64,000 nucleotides of DNA from Carnegiea gigantea (GCA_029747015.1 JAKOGI010000009.1:372001-436000), one strand, 5' to 3'. Counted from the stretch's first letter, positions 13,301 to 24,700 are shown. The notes: a model not told the origin generated them from the letters alone. Numbers and translations: made by a program.

Positions 13301-14025
13301 GTTAGGATTACGCCTTTCGGAAGCCCGGTTGTGCCGGAAGAAAAGGGCAACGCAACTGGGTCTTCCGGGTCGATTTGGGTTTCTGAAATGTCATGTTCTT
13401 CCGAGATTTCGATCAGGTCATAGAAATCGAGACAGTTTTCTGGGGGGTTATGACTATCAGTGGTTATAACTTGAAAATCTTCGCCGATTTTGAATTCGGA
13501 GTTGGAATTGAGCTTATCTACGTATTGGGATTGAGTGACGATCAATTTTGAGTTTGAAGCTTTGAGTTGTTTGAAGATTTCACAGGAGGTGTAGAAGGGG
13601 TTAGCAGGGGTGGAAATGGCGCCAATCATGGATGCTCCGAAGAAGGTAAAGACGAATTCCGGGCAGTTTTGGAGGAGTATCATTACAACATCTCCTTTTT
13701 TGACGCCCAGCTTGGATAATCCAGCGGCGGTTTTCCGGCAGAGGAGGTGGGTTTCGGCGTAGGAGTAGGTTTTTCCGGCGGAGATGAGGCAGGGGCGGTG
13801 GGAATGTTCTGGAAGGTTCTGGAAGAGGTAAGAATGGAGCGGGAGGTTGTTGTTGATGGGTATGTCAGGGAGGCGTGATCTGAAGATGTGCTCTCTTTCG
13901 GGGGTGGTTGTCGCGGTGGTTGGTGCGGCGGCGGTGGTGATGGTAATGGAGGAAGTGGTGGTGGGAGAAGAGAGAGAGGGGAGGTCATGGGTGAGGTGCT
14001 TGGTTTGGATGGCTGCCATTGTCAT
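10346..14025 (-). CDS. 4CL: 4-coumarate--CoA ligase, complete, 6 exons
   Basis: Exons on the minus strand: 14025-12913, 11808-11610, 11433-11288, 11160-11093, 10995-10893, 10471-10346. All introns are GT-AG; total 1755 nt, 584 aa plus stop. The enzyme activates 4-coumarate and related hydroxycinnamates to CoA thioesters via an acyl-adenylate, feeding lignin and flavonoid synthesis. Visible motifs: Box I / AMP-binding [11 protein letters not shown] at ~229-239, the [12 protein letters not shown] region at ~347-358, the [10 protein letters not shown] adenylation motif at ~372-381, a TGDIGYVD hinge-side motif and the C-terminal catalytic Lys in [12 protein letters not shown]. Box II reads GEIWIRG (~426-432) where the family almost always has GEICIRG. 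The N-terminus is ~40 residues longer than short 4CLs and Thr/Ser/Ala-rich. The first ATG (14025) is used; a second in-frame ATG lies 6 nt on. The close match to classic 4CL sequence argues against a distant 4CL-like enzyme. Confidence 0.95.
11920..12015 (+). mobile_element. tRNA-derived SINE-like fragment in 4CL intron 1
   Basis: The segment contains a good pol III B box (gcgggttcaagtccc near 11956-11970) preceded at a plausible distance by an A-box-like tggatgaggcatttgg. No clover-leaf tRNA can be folded from it and no 3' CCA or discriminator context is present. It therefore reads as the head of a SINE rather than a tRNA gene. It lies in the 1.1-kb first intron of 4CL, opposite to the gene. 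The tail and TSD are not clear. Confidence 0.45.
12784..12814. repeat. (AAAAAG)n microsatellite in 4CL intron 1
   Basis: About five units of aaaaag close to the 3' end of the plus-strand reading of 4CL intron 1. Simple-sequence expansion only. Confidence 0.9.
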
Positions 14026-14297
14026 TTTGGTGAATGAAGAAAGTTGAGGAGTAAGTTTCCTCTGAAGTTGGAGAGAAAAACAGAGGAAGAGAGAGAGAGG
14101 GAGAGGGCGAGGGAGAGGGAGAGGGAGAGAGGATGGGGAGAGAAGGGAGAAGATGGCCAGCAATAAATAGGAGGGAAGAGTTAAGTGAGGGAAAGAAAAT
14201 TCAGAGGTTGGAAATTTTAAATTGAGTTTGTTTTTTCTTTTCTTTCTTTCATAATAGGTGGGCAGGACATTTTCTTTTTCCTTTATTTTTTTTAACA
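14026..14297 (-). promoter_or_regulatory. 4CL leader and proximal promoter, CT-rich
   Basis: On the gene strand the 4CL leader is strongly pyrimidine-rich (plus-strand GA/GAGGG repeats at about 14086-14135). A TATA-like tatttatt lies on the minus strand at about 14163-14171. The upstream ORF is open through the leader, but the family-type N-terminus starts at the ATG at 14025. No exact AC-type MYB element (ACCTACC or ACCAACC) was found here. The proximal region runs directly into copy A of the tandem triplication at about 14.30 kb. Confidence 0.45.
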
Positions 14298-15289
14298 TTG
14301 TTGTTCAACTGTAGGAATGATAAATGATTTATAGTAAATTACCTTTTGAAGATTCCGTTTTGGTCAGCATAATGAAGTTAACATATTATACAATTCAAAA
14401 TTATAGAGTTTTCGACATTTTTAATTAATTTATTAATCGTACAATTTTAGTATTTGTTAACTATATTAACTAATAATAAACATATTATTATAAGATTGAC
14501 TTAAAAATTATAATATTTTTACTAAATTCAAAAAAAATATATAATCGAAAATATGAAGGTTGATATTATTTACAAATTATATAAAATTATTTTTTTATTT
14601 ATAAATTTTTATTATCATAAAATTAAGTATCGATTTGTCGGTAGAATTGCACAGAGTGTCTTTTACGACCGCCAAGATAGAAATTAACATTGGTAGACCC
14701 CGCAAGTCCACCAATGATTTTTATATTGACTCCCAGTTGCGGACTAGCAGTGCCACGCCGCAAGTCAAGGGATCAGCAGTCAAACGGCATGCGGTCTTTT
14801 ATTCTTTTATTTATTTATTTATTTATTTATTTGTTTATTTATATATTATTATTTATTTATTGGATGGCATGCATGGTTGCCTTATATTTTGGTCATTATT
14901 ATGTTAGTGATTAATAAGACAACTAGGTCAATCTACACGACGGTGTCTGCATGGCATAGCATTCCTCTTCATTCATTCGATTTTTCCCCATTGCTAGTGA
15001 AAGAAAATAAATCAATAATCAGACAATGAGATTAAAATTAAAATAATTTATGATAAAGTGTTAATGTGTTCATTACATTAATTTCCCTTAACTGCTTATT
15101 ACAAATTCCAAACTTAGAACGTTAACTTAGTACTTTTGGCATTTTCTCGTTTCTTTCACATTTGGAGAAGGGGGCTGGGGTCTAACAAAAAATGATATAC
15201 AAAGATATACACTTGAAGATTATTTGTTGTAGACCTCAAAAACAATCGTCTTAACTAAAGCCTCAAAAAGTTATTGTATCATGCACTAA

Positions 15290-15635
15290 GGGCCTGTACT
15301 TTTCGAATTTATCAAATTCAATCCATTTTAACCCACTTCAATTAAATTCAACTCATTTCAATGAAAAAAATACCAATTTTAATCAACTTCAACCAACTTC
15401 AATAAAAAATACTAACTTCAACCCACTTCAACCAATTTTAACCCACTCAACCAACTTTAACCCACCTCCTTTAAAATTTTATTCTCACTATGTTAACCAA
15501 CTTCAACCCATCATATAAAAATATACCAACTTCAACCCACTTCAATAAAAAATATCAACTTTAACCTACTTTAACTTACCTCAACCAAGTTCATCATTTT
15601 ACCAACCTTAATTAACCAACGAAAAGAACCAGCCC
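15290..15635. mobile_element. MITE with TAA target-site duplication, empty site in sister copies
   Basis: A 346-bp element starting gggcctgtacttttcg and ending cgaaaagaaccagccc, near-perfect inverted termini flanked by TAA on both sides (15287-15289 and 15636-15638). The interior consists of variations on ttcaacccacttcaacc. The same locus in copies B (~21828) and C (~29778) has a single TAA and no insert, which proves a precise insertion. It belongs to the same family as the 8029-8253 element. Confidence 0.85.
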
Positions 15636-16104
15636 TAAATGACCAAAAAATAGATGGGATATTTGATATATAGTACAATGATATACTACTACACGCAAAT
15701 GAAGCAATATTAGATATCTTATATATCCTCTACTATTTTTCACAATTAAAAGATTATATATCTGTATATAAATCTGAATCCATTAGAATATATAATTTAT
15801 GAACTAAGTCAGGTACGACAATTCCTTCCAGCCAAGTTCCTACTCATGGCCAATCATGAGGCCAATGCCTCCAGCCTACTTGACAATTTGAAAAAAGAAA
15901 GATTGAAGAAGCTAAAGGATAAGAACAGATAGAAATTAGAAAGAAACAAGCAAATCTATGAAGAATGAAGAGTTTTTTTAATTTTTTTTGGGGGGTGGGG
16001 TGAGGATTATGAGGGTGGCTTTAAAAAAAAAAAAATAGCAAGTAATACACAAATTAACCAGTACAAACTACTTCTGCTACGAACTAGTGCAACTTGTTCA
16101 TGTA

Positions 16105-16350
16105 CTTCCATTGTTAGAGATCTAGGTACGTCCTTTAAAAATTCTTACGAATCTAAATTGTTGACAGTACTCTTTATAGTAGGCAACAATTGTTCCTGCT
16201 TGAACCAAAATATTGTGAATTCCTTTTTCATGCCCGAATGACATTCAGTGAGTCAGTTCATATCCATTACGCTCCATCCTTGCTATCAGGCTATCTTCAT
16301 GTATAGCGTGTTCAATTGTCATTAGCTTTGTAATGGAGGCGCTTTCTGCT
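16105..16350 (-). pseudogene. Relic of a LINE-type RNase H domain (copy A)
   Basis: The minus strand is homologous to the better-preserved 22217-22495 region in copy B, where the frame resembles the RNase H domain carried by plant non-LTR retrotransposons. In copy A indels and stops break the frame throughout. No function is expected. The assignment rests on the copy B translation. Confidence 0.5.
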
Positions 16351-16669
16351 AGAACCGGTTGAGATATACATTCTATTCTTTGCAGTCCAGTATAAGTAAT
16401 CACTCATATGTCTCCTTTAAACCCTTTGGCCTTCCATGCTCCATCCACTGTAAGTGCTATTTCCGGCATTGCAGTGACCTCTCTCCTATAAAATATAGAA
16501 GTAGACAAGGGGGATCGGAAAATGTGAGTCATGACCTTTTAATTGTAAGTTACTGAATGCTCATCAATTGATCGACACTTAGCTTGCTCAAGCTATCATA
16601 AATACAGCACCACATCACCTTTATTTGATGCTTATATCTGGCGTGCATAATTAGTTGATTTTTTTGGGG

Positions 16670-17700
16670 TTAGTTTCCTTAAGCTTATAATATATTTTAT
16701 TAATGTGTTTTAATGAAAGACAAAAAGAAATTGATCTATTGACGTATTTATCAGGTTATATTTGGACCTACCTTAGTGTTTCTATGTGATATGATGATAA
16801 ATAGATATTGACATGATTGATTTTATCTCTAAGATAGTTTGTTGTTCAAATTGGAATATGTAATCTTTATGATATTATATTTGTGATTCAAATTTGATTA
16901 GGATTCTTATCATGTTTGATAATATATATTATGAGATAGGATATCGTATTTGATTAGAGATATTCACTTGGAAAAATATTTGATTTTCGTAACAAAATTG
17001 TAAGTGCTTAATCATGGAAGGAATTGCAATCAACAGAATCTTTCTATAACCCAAAAATAAGGTAGCTGTTGGATAGAATTGCAAATCAGCCAAAAATAGA
17101 GATAAGCCATTCAATGCTGAAAATAAACGATCTTCATGGACCCTGAACTGAAATTGAAGGCCTTGAACTGAAGCTGAAATCCTGTAGGCAATCTCAAATC
17201 AATCGAATGGCTAGTTTTTTGAGGGTTCGTCAAAGTTGTGCTATAAATATTGAAGCTAGCTGAAGGCTGAATACAATAAGAGAGAGAGAGGCAAGCACTC
17301 ATTGGCATAGCTCTTACTCAAACATTCATTGGCATACATTGAGATTCGTTTGCTTCAAGTACATAGTTGATTTGTATTGTTCAAGTTGCAATTGGGTGGG
17401 ATTATAGAGTTGAAGTGTTAACTCTACCAAGCTTTATTGAGGTGTCAACTTAGAATTTGAAACTTAGAGTAGGTGTACTCTAGAGTTGTAACTATCTCTT
17501 CTAATAAAATTTAGTTAATCCTAGAATTAGGGAACTCCAGGCGGGGACTAAACCTAGTTGAAGCTAATCTCATTGAAAAATACTTATGCCTTGTCCACAT
17601 TTACAGTTCTATATTTTTATTTTGATTATTTAGAGACTTTGATTATCACCCTATTCACCCCCTTTAGGGTGATTTAACTAGTCAAATCGGACCAACATTA
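16670..17700 (-). mobile_element. LTR-retrotransposon-like insert, reverse orientation
   Basis: About 1 kb present in copy A but absent from the same position in copy B, where the flanking sequence is continuous near 23425-23445. Read on the minus strand it begins tgttggtccgatttgacta and soon has ccctaaagggggtgaatagg, followed by an ordered series of motifs also present in plus orientation at 23.69-24.7 kb. The TGTT start suggests an LTR. No coding domain is present and the exact right edge is uncertain. Confidence 0.5.
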
Positions 17701-18699
17701 TGGATAAAATTAAAGGAAGATCGTGTTAACTAGTTGGCAGTCAATTATATGTTAGATTTTTTTTGCAGCTATATTTACTGCAACACCTACCTGAATTTAA
17801 TTTAATTTGAGATTGGTGGTCAAATTTGATTGAGTTAGAATAATTCTAAGTTGAATGACTACTCAAAATAAGGTTTGTGTTATGCTTCTTTTTTTTTTTT
17901 TGAAGGGGGGGGGGGTTTCGTGTATATTACTTATGGGAGCTTTCTTTCCAGTTGTTACTCAAAATGTGAATATTATTCATCTGCAGCTTCGTGCAAGGAT
18001 GTGCTAACTAATTCCCATTCATAATTTGAGGGCCGTAACATTAATTTGACAATATCAATGACACTGATTTATCATTGCTAATTAAAAGTTACAACTTGGA
18101 ATCATCACATATATATTTATCCTGTCTGTGAGGCAGTACTTAATTGACTACAATATTCATCATGCTCTCAAAAATAAAATTATTTATTACATATGCTACA
18201 GTGTGCATTTCTTGACCATGAATGTAGTAGGGTCATGAAGAGTAGTGGGTGCATGGGAAATCAGCTGGGCATGTATCGGATCAAATGAGTCAATCTGTTT
18301 AAAATAAAATTAATAAAATGGTGGGATAATAACGGATTGAGTCATTTGAGCATGCTAATAGATCCAAAGGGCGTTTGGTTGCATGAATGTTTTGAAGGAA
18401 AGAAACTTTTTTGGAGGATTTTAACTGTTTTGACTGACCAAAATAGCTGAATTGGTATTTGGTTAAAGAACTGTTCGGAAGGGCTATTTTAACCTCAATA
18501 TTTTTTTTTTTTTCAAAAGGCTATTTTCACTAGTCCTTTGAGAAGAGTTTTTTTTGAAAATGACGTAACTACCCAAGAGTTTGAAAAATTTGCACCACAC
18601 GCCTCTAGCTTTTTATGGTGATATTTGATGTTGTGCTTTATTTGAATTTAATTGATCAAAGATTAAATCATTTGAATATATAAATTTTAATTCATAACA

Positions 18700-19178
18700 T
18701 CTTGGAGTTTAAAAGTGGGTGTTGTCCCACATTATTAAAATACAAATAATATGACAGTGGGTATTATCCCACATTGAGAAAATTAAAAGGTTTGAAATGT
18801 ATATAAGTTTGTGAGTTACTCCATCCATTGTCAATTGGTTTTGGTTAGAACCTTATTTGAGCTTATATGCATGACTATTTGTTAATTGCCCAATTAATAT
18901 AAAATTTGACATGGTATCTGAGCGGTTTGCTCGATCTTGATTAACCACTTTCCCCGTTTGATTAAAAATTAATTATGTGCATGTATTGATCCTTGTTACT
19001 AGCCTACACGTGAGGGGGCATGTTGGAGAATGAAAGTGGGTGTTGTCCTATATTGAGCAAATTAAAGGGTTTGAGTATGTATATAAGCTTGTGAGTTACT
19101 CCACCTATTATTAATTGATTTTGGGTTGGAACCTCATTCGAGCTTATATATATATGACTCGTTTGTTTAAAGCCCAAT

Positions 19179-19236
<58 letters not shown>

Positions 19237-19246
19237 AAATTTGACA
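18700..19246 (+). mobile_element. TRIM retrotransposon (family I), complete, TSD TAACA
   Basis: A 547-bp non-coding element. Two direct LTRs (18700-18911 and 19021-19246) surround a ~109-bp interior. Immediately after LTR1 comes tggtatctgagc, one mismatch from the usual initiator-tRNA-Met primer-binding site; just before LTR2 is a purine-rich tract (gtgagggggca). LTR2 is lengthened by an (AT)n expansion at ~19182-19235. The 5-bp duplication TAACA flanks the element (18695-18699, 19247-19251). Copies B (~27675) and C (~31005) carry the unoccupied site. A relative lies at 31421-31963 and a solo LTR at 28514-28729. Confidence 0.88.
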
Positions 19247-20391
19247 TAACAGTAAAATATCTAGCAAATAACCACATAAACAATATAGGAGTAGCATACA
19301 TTAGCGACATTAAAGATTCTACTGATAGTAGTATACATTTGATTTGGTTTCATTATCGATATTAAAGATTCTACAAATTGATAATCTGCAAACAATATAG
19401 GAGTGCTATACATTTGATTCAATTTCATTGTCGACATTTAATGTTCTACTGATAGATAATCTATAAGAATCTGTTATAAACACTCATTAAGTAGTTCTGG
19501 ATCATACTATAGTCCTAATGTGACAACCAATATCCAACATATGTTAATTTTTCTTACCCATGATATCCAATGCTAGAGGCATGGTGATCTCCTCCCCCCC
19601 CCCCCCCCCCCCACCCAAAAAAAAACCCCCAAATTGCCCTTTTCTCTGCATGTATACCTTCCTCTGCGTATATCGGAAGTCAATTTCCATGAGAGATCGT
19701 GAAACAAAGTTTCTACTTAAGTTGATGATGTATTGTTGTTGCCTTCTTTGGCTTCATAAGTTGGCTGATGTTGTTCAAGTGTGAGGAATTGAGGATGATA
19801 AATGTAGTAAGATATTTTTTAAATATTCTGTTTTTGTTAGTACAATTAAATTAAACATATTATATAATTCAAAATATAAAATTTTCAATAATCTTAATTA
19901 ATTAATTATTAGTTATGCAGTTTAAATATTTGTTAACTACACTCACTAATGATAAATGTCTTATTAAAAGTGCGACTTAAAAATTATAACAGATTCCAAA
20001 AAAATTAAATTTAAAAAATTATATGATTGAATAGCTGAAGGCTTTTTATTACTTACAAATTATATAAAATTACCTCTTTATTCATAAATTTTCATTATCA
20101 TAAAATTATGCGTATGATATAGATTTGCCAATAGAGTTGATCTACTTGTCGACGTAATTGACGAATAGTAATTTTCTTTTATATAATATGTTAATTACCT
20201 CTTCATAAATTTTAAGGTATGACATAGATTTGCCGATAAAACTACCCCTTTATTCATAAATTTTCATTATCATAAAATTATGTGTATTATATAGCATGTT
20301 AAATTTGATCGCACACTTATTATCATCACTCATAAATAATTGTGAAATATTATAATTCTTTTCTTTTTCACAATTTAGCGAATAGCGCGCG

Positions 20392-20417
20392 CACACACAC
20401 ATATATATATATACGTA

Positions 20418-20484
<67 letters not shown>

Positions 20485-20527
20485 TCATATACATATACAT
20501 ACACACACACACACATACATATATATA
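20392..20527. repeat. Compound (AC)n/(AT)n/(GT)n palindromic microsatellite
   Basis: Runs of gc, ac, at, gt, at again and ac follow one another, so that the region is largely self-complementary and could extrude as a cruciform or hairpin. The ORFs rich in Tyr/Ile/Val that cross it are low-complexity artefacts. It forms the left (TA)n border of the TIR element that follows. Confidence 0.92.
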
Positions 20528-20528
20528 G

Positions 20529-20828
20529 GGGGTGACTCCGATAGGATGAGATTTTGGGTAGGATGAGTAGGATGAGGTAATACTAACGATCACCGATACA
20601 ATAGCTACTGATCACTACTGATCACGTTGCCTTAAAGATATGTTGATTACCAAGGTAATACTAATGATCACTAGAACAATAGCTACTGATCATGACTACT
20701 GATCACATTGCCTTAAAGTATGTTGATCATTAAGGTAATACTAATAATCACTAGAACAATAGCTGTTGATTACTACTAATCACTTCATCCTATTTATCTT
20801 ACTTAAAACTTCATCCTATCAGAGTCAC

Positions 20829-20831
<3 letters not shown>
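20529..20831. mobile_element. TIR element embedded in (TA)n, Micron-like
   Basis: A ~303-bp element with long inverted termini: left gggtgactccgataggatga, right tcatcctatcagagtcacct, with the similarity extending to ~45 bp per end. It is bounded on both sides by (TA)n runs. The interior has three tandem units of ~80 bp built around ggtaatactaatgatcacta and gctactgatcac. Insertion into (TA)n recalls the Micron elements described in rice. Family membership is inferred from behaviour, not from a sequence match I could check. Confidence 0.65.

Positions 20832-20899
<68 letters not shown>
20832..20899. repeat. (TA)n followed by (GA)n microsatellite
   Basis: About 30 bp of TA then about 35 bp of GA. 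It joins the TIR element to the conserved core of copy B. Confidence 0.95.
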
Positions 20900-20901
<2 letters not shown>

Positions 20902-20974
20902 TCTTGTATGACCGCGAAGATAGAAATTAACATTGGTGGACACTGCAAGTCCTAGTTGCAGACTAGCAGTGCCA

Positions 20975-21324
20975 TGTATCACGGGGCCATTACCCTCTTC
21001 CCAAAAGGCCAGTCCGATAGGTGTGCAGCGCCACTATTTATAAACTTATGATCCTCCAATCACTTTTTTAATGTGGGATTCTTATCCGTGACACTCTCCC
21101 CCATCCAATCATGTGACGCCCTCGTCACAGATAGGACCCCATGCCTACCTCCCGTCGGAGTGCTTGGCGAGATATCGGATCGAGTCTGGGTTAGCTCTGA
21201 TACCACTTGTCACGGGACCATTACCCTCTCCCGAAAGGCCGGTTTGATGGTGTGTCCAGTACCACTGTTTTTATGTTTAGGACTCTCCCATCACTTTTTC
21301 AATATGAAACTCTTGTCCATGACA
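20975..21324 (-). mobile_element. TRIM retrotransposon, 350 bp, minus orientation
   Basis: Two ~118-bp direct LTRs (20975-21093 and 21208-21324) with TGT...ACA ends flank a 114-bp interior. On the minus strand the interior begins, 2 bp after the LTR, with tggtatcagagc, a perfect initiator-tRNA-Met primer-binding site. It ends with the purine tract ggatggggga next to the other LTR. There is no coding capacity. The element interrupts the core motif agcagtgcca|cg that is uninterrupted in copies A and C. No clean 5-bp TSD is visible, which may reflect later mutation. The ORF across it (21073-21528) is fortuitous. Confidence 0.85.
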
Positions 21325-22216
21325 CACGATCCAAGTCAGGGGATTAGCAGTCAAATGGCATGTGGGTCTTTTATTTATTATTTATTTATTGGATGGCATG
21401 CATGGTTGCCTTATATTGTGGTCATTATTATGTTAGTGATTAATAATATAACTAGGTCAATCTACACGACTGCATGGCATAGTATTCCCCTTCATTCGTT
21501 TATTCTTTCGATTTTTCCCCATTGCTAGTGAAAGAATTAAAACAAATCAATAATCAGACAATGAGATTAAAATTAAAATTTTACGATAAAGTGTTAATGC
21601 GTTCATTACATTAATTTGAATTATACACGAACCCTAACTGCTTATTACAAATCCCAAACTTAGAACGTTACCTTAGTATGTTTTGTATTTTCTTGTTTTC
21701 TTTCATATTTGGAGGGCGGTCTAAGAAAAAATGATATACGAAGTTATACAGTTAAATATTATTTTTTGGAGACCTCAAAAAAAAAAGTATTCGTCTTAAC
21801 TAAAACTTTTAAAAAATTATTGTGTCATGCATTAAATAACCTAAAAATAGATGGGATATTTGATATATGGTACAAAGATACTACTACATGTAAATTAAGC
21901 TATATTAGATTTCTTATATATCTTTTATAATTTTTCAGAATTAGAAGATTACATATTTATATATAAATATGAGTCCTCTTATTAGTATATATAATTTATG
22001 AACTGAGTCAGGTACGACAACTGCTTCCAACCAAATTCCTACTCATGGCCAATTATATATAAGGCCAATGCCACAGCCTACTTGACAATTTGACAAAAGC
22101 AAGATTGAAGAAGCTAATGGAGAAGAATAGACAGAAAGAAACAATCAAATCAATGAAGAGTGAAGAGGTTCTTTTTTTTTTTTTTGGGGGGGGGCAGCAA
22201 GTAATGCACAAGTTAA

Positions 22217-22495
22217 CTAGTACAAACTACTTCTGCGAGCTAGTGCTATTCGTTCATGTGCTTCCTTGGCTAGAGATCTAGATACTTTAAAAATTCTTAC
22301 GAATCTAAAATGCTGACAATACTCTTTAGAGCATGCAACAATTGTTCTTGCTTGAATCAGAATAGTGCAGAAGTTTCCCTTTAATACCCAAATGATACCC
22401 ACTGAGTCAATCCATGTATCCACTATGCTCCATCCTTTCTCCCGAGCTATCTTCATAACGTGTTCAACTACCATTAGCTCTATAATGAAAGACAC
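22217..22495 (-). pseudogene. RNase H domain relic of a non-LTR retrotransposon (copy B)
   Basis: The minus-strand frame reads FIIELMVVEHVMKIAREKGW, then an IDSVGIIW stretch. These match the AE-x-A-x-xxGL-x-A and D-S motifs of the RNase H domain found in plant LINEs and their domesticated relatives. The expected first catalytic Asp, the reverse transcriptase and the zinc knuckle are not seen nearby. The downstream Asn/Ala-Asp-x-Leu-Ala motif is degraded. It is therefore a decayed fragment shared with copy A. In copy C the corresponding segment is deleted. Confidence 0.55.
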
Positions 22496-22751
22496 TTTTT
22501 GCTAGAATCGATTGAGATATGCATGCTCTTCTTTGCAGTCCAGTATAAGTGCTCACTCCTATGCCTGCTTAAACCCCTTTGCCTTCCATCATTCCATGCT
22601 TCATCTACTATATGTTATTTCCGACATTGGCGTGGCCTCTTCCAACGCCCAAGGAAAAGATATAAGTAGACAAGGGGGGAAAACATGAGTCGTGACCTTC
22701 TTAGTTGTAAGTAACTGGATGCTCATCAGCTGATCACTTGCTCAAGCTATC

Positions 22752-23357
22752 TGTTGGGGAGATCCAAGGAAGGAGCCCACTTCAACTAAGGTCCATGACA
22801 ATAAGCCAAAGTGAGGTTCCATCCTAAAACTAATTGGCAATAGCAGGAGTAACCCACTTGACTTATATACCATGTTCCTTCTTTTCAAACTCCCGATGTG
22901 TGACTTCATTATTCATGTGTGATATTCCTAACAATTTCCCCCTCACACATGTGTCTGTTGCACACCATATCAACGCACAAGCCTCCCTTGAGCGGAAGCC
23001 TTTACCAAGGTATCAAGCCACCATCAAGAGCTTATCCACGCCATCGAGCCACACTGTAACACACATATTACCGCTCGATCAACACCTATGTGTCACTTAA
23101 CCAAGCTCGTCCATGGGGTCCACCATGCCACACCTTTGTCGCCTAACCGAACGCACCATCGACTCTGATACCACTTGTTGTGGAGATCCAAGAAAGGAGC
23201 ACACTTTAACCAAGGTCTATGGCAATAAGCCCAAGTGAGGTTCCATCCTAAAACCAATTGACAATAGGAGGAGTAGTCCACTTGACTTATATAACATGAC
23301 CCTTCTTTTCAAACTACCGATGTGGGACTTCATTACTCATGTGTGATATTCCCAACA
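22752..23357 (-). mobile_element. TRIM retrotransposon, 606 bp, TSD CTATC
   Basis: Two 182-bp LTRs (22752-22933 and 23176-23357), TGTTG...AACA, differ at about 20 positions by eye. On the minus strand the 242-bp interior begins close to the LTR with tggtatcagag (tRNA-iMet primer-binding site) and ends with the polypurine tract gtgtgagggggaaat before the second LTR. The 5-bp duplication CTATC flanks it (22747-22751, 23358-23362). Copy A has the empty site (gctatcataaa near 16592). There is no coding capacity; short ORFs across it are spurious. Confidence 0.92.
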
Positions 23358-23689
23358 CTATCATTTGTATAACATCACATTACCTATCCTTAAGGAATAT
23401 ATCTGGCATAGTTAGTCGATTTTTTGGGCGGGGAGGGGGGACTAAAGGAAGATCGCGTTAAGTAGTTGACGGTCAATAGTAGTTGGTAGTTGGTCATAGT
23501 ATTAGATGTCTAAACTTTCTTTCCGGTATTATGTTGTTCATATATAGGTGAGTTCGTCTAATCATAAGTATCTTTGTGATATTTTCGAGGACAAATTCAT
23601 TCAATGGAGTTCTCTGGGTTGTCTTTTTTTTTTTTTTTTAACTAAAAAAAAAGTGAATGCATGCCCCTTTTACATCATACATTCGATAT

Positions 23690-24700
23690 GAAGAGTCGGA
23701 TCGCCCTAGAGGGATGGGGTGAATAGGATGACGACAACAATTTAAAACAAAAATTTAAAGCAAAAGTGGAAATTTAAAATGAGACAGTACGCAATAATAT
23801 TTTAACGAGGTTGGGCCTCAATTAGGTTTAAGTCTTTGCTTAGAGTTATCCAACTCTAGGATTGAACACTCTACTTCTTTTATTAAGATGAACTCTTATA
23901 TTCTCTCAGAGCTCTCTCACTCTAGAGATCTCAGGTACTTAAATTAACCACTTGACTTAAGTATGGAGGGGTTAGTACAATGCACTCACAACTTTTAATC
24001 ACAATGTAAAGCTAGTACAATAGTTCAATGTATGCTCTCAATGCTGTTTTTCACATTTGCTTTCTTGCTTTCCTCTTCTTCAGTAGGTCTCTATTTATAA
24101 GCATCAATAGTCGTGTACCAAGAAGGAAGGTTCTGCTCAGGATATGCTGATTTTGCATTATAGGCCCTTGATTTCAGATTTGCATTTTCTATTTTGATTT
24201 TCTTGCCATCCTTACCACGATTTGGAATGATATGGAGCTGCACAAAATCTTTTCAAGGTATCACTAGTATGACAGAGATAATGTTGCCAAATTTAGCTCA
24301 AATCATAGCATATAATTTCTATATGGCAGAAATCATGGTGAATTTCTTAATTTACTTTCTCAAATTTGAATTCAAATTTTGAAGGCAGCCAAGAAATTAA
24401 CCAAATCAACCAAGATCACATTTGTTCTTTCCTTGTCCATACCCACGTTTGTGTAAAATGGGTTGCTTATATTTGCCTTCAATATTCCAATCTCTTTCTA
24501 TTCTTCCAATTAATCAGATCAACTAATTTCACTCATATTCTTTCCACGTTCGTCTTGGTGAAAACGAGATTGTTTATACTTGTCTTCAAATTTCCAATCT
24601 CTTGCTTTTATATTCAAGGCTTTAATTAATTTTGTATTTCATCAAAACCTTCTTAGCAACTAAGGAAGTCAACACGAGAATATCAGAAATTATATCATCC
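23690..24700 (+). mobile_element. LTR-retrotransposon-like insert, same family as 16.67-17.70 kb
   Basis: It begins with gtcggatcgccctagagg and ggggtgaatagg. Then come blocks in the same order as the reverse complement of 16.67-17.70 kb (aggtttaagtc, ctaggattgaac, tctatttataagc). There is no coding domain. The left border is marked by an A-rich/T-rich junction at 23625-23650. The right border is uncertain because another element abuts at ~24.70 kb. Confidence 0.45.

Larger units (their letters stand above)
14297..19770. repeat. Tandem segmental repeat, copy A (~5.5 kb)
   Basis: First of three divergent tandem copies of a non-coding segment. It opens with an AT-rich block near 14317-14640, then a core near 14655-14790 (agatagaaattaacattgg, gactagcagtgccacg), a (TTTA)n tract at ~14807-14862, an RNase H relic, and a downstream block from ~17.96 kb (cttcgtgcaaggatgtgcta) to ~19.75 kb. 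The same ordered blocks recur in copies B and C. Insertions private to this copy: a MITE (15290-15635), an LTR-like sequence (16.67-17.70 kb) and a TRIM (18700-19246). No protein-coding gene is supported. Confidence 0.85.

Noticed and set aside
12898..14298. Longer 466-codon 4CL frame starting upstream at 14298
   Set aside because: The extra N-terminal part is the CT-rich leader. The family-type protein begins at the ATG at 14025, and the last residues past 12913 are intron.
20250..20593. Several ORFs rich in Tyr, Ile and Val on both strands
   Set aside because: They are translations of (AC)n, (AT)n and (GT)n microsatellites and have no protein character.
21073..21528. 151-codon plus-strand ORF
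   Set aside because: It lies across the 350-bp TRIM and its flank; the apparent coding potential is fortuitous.
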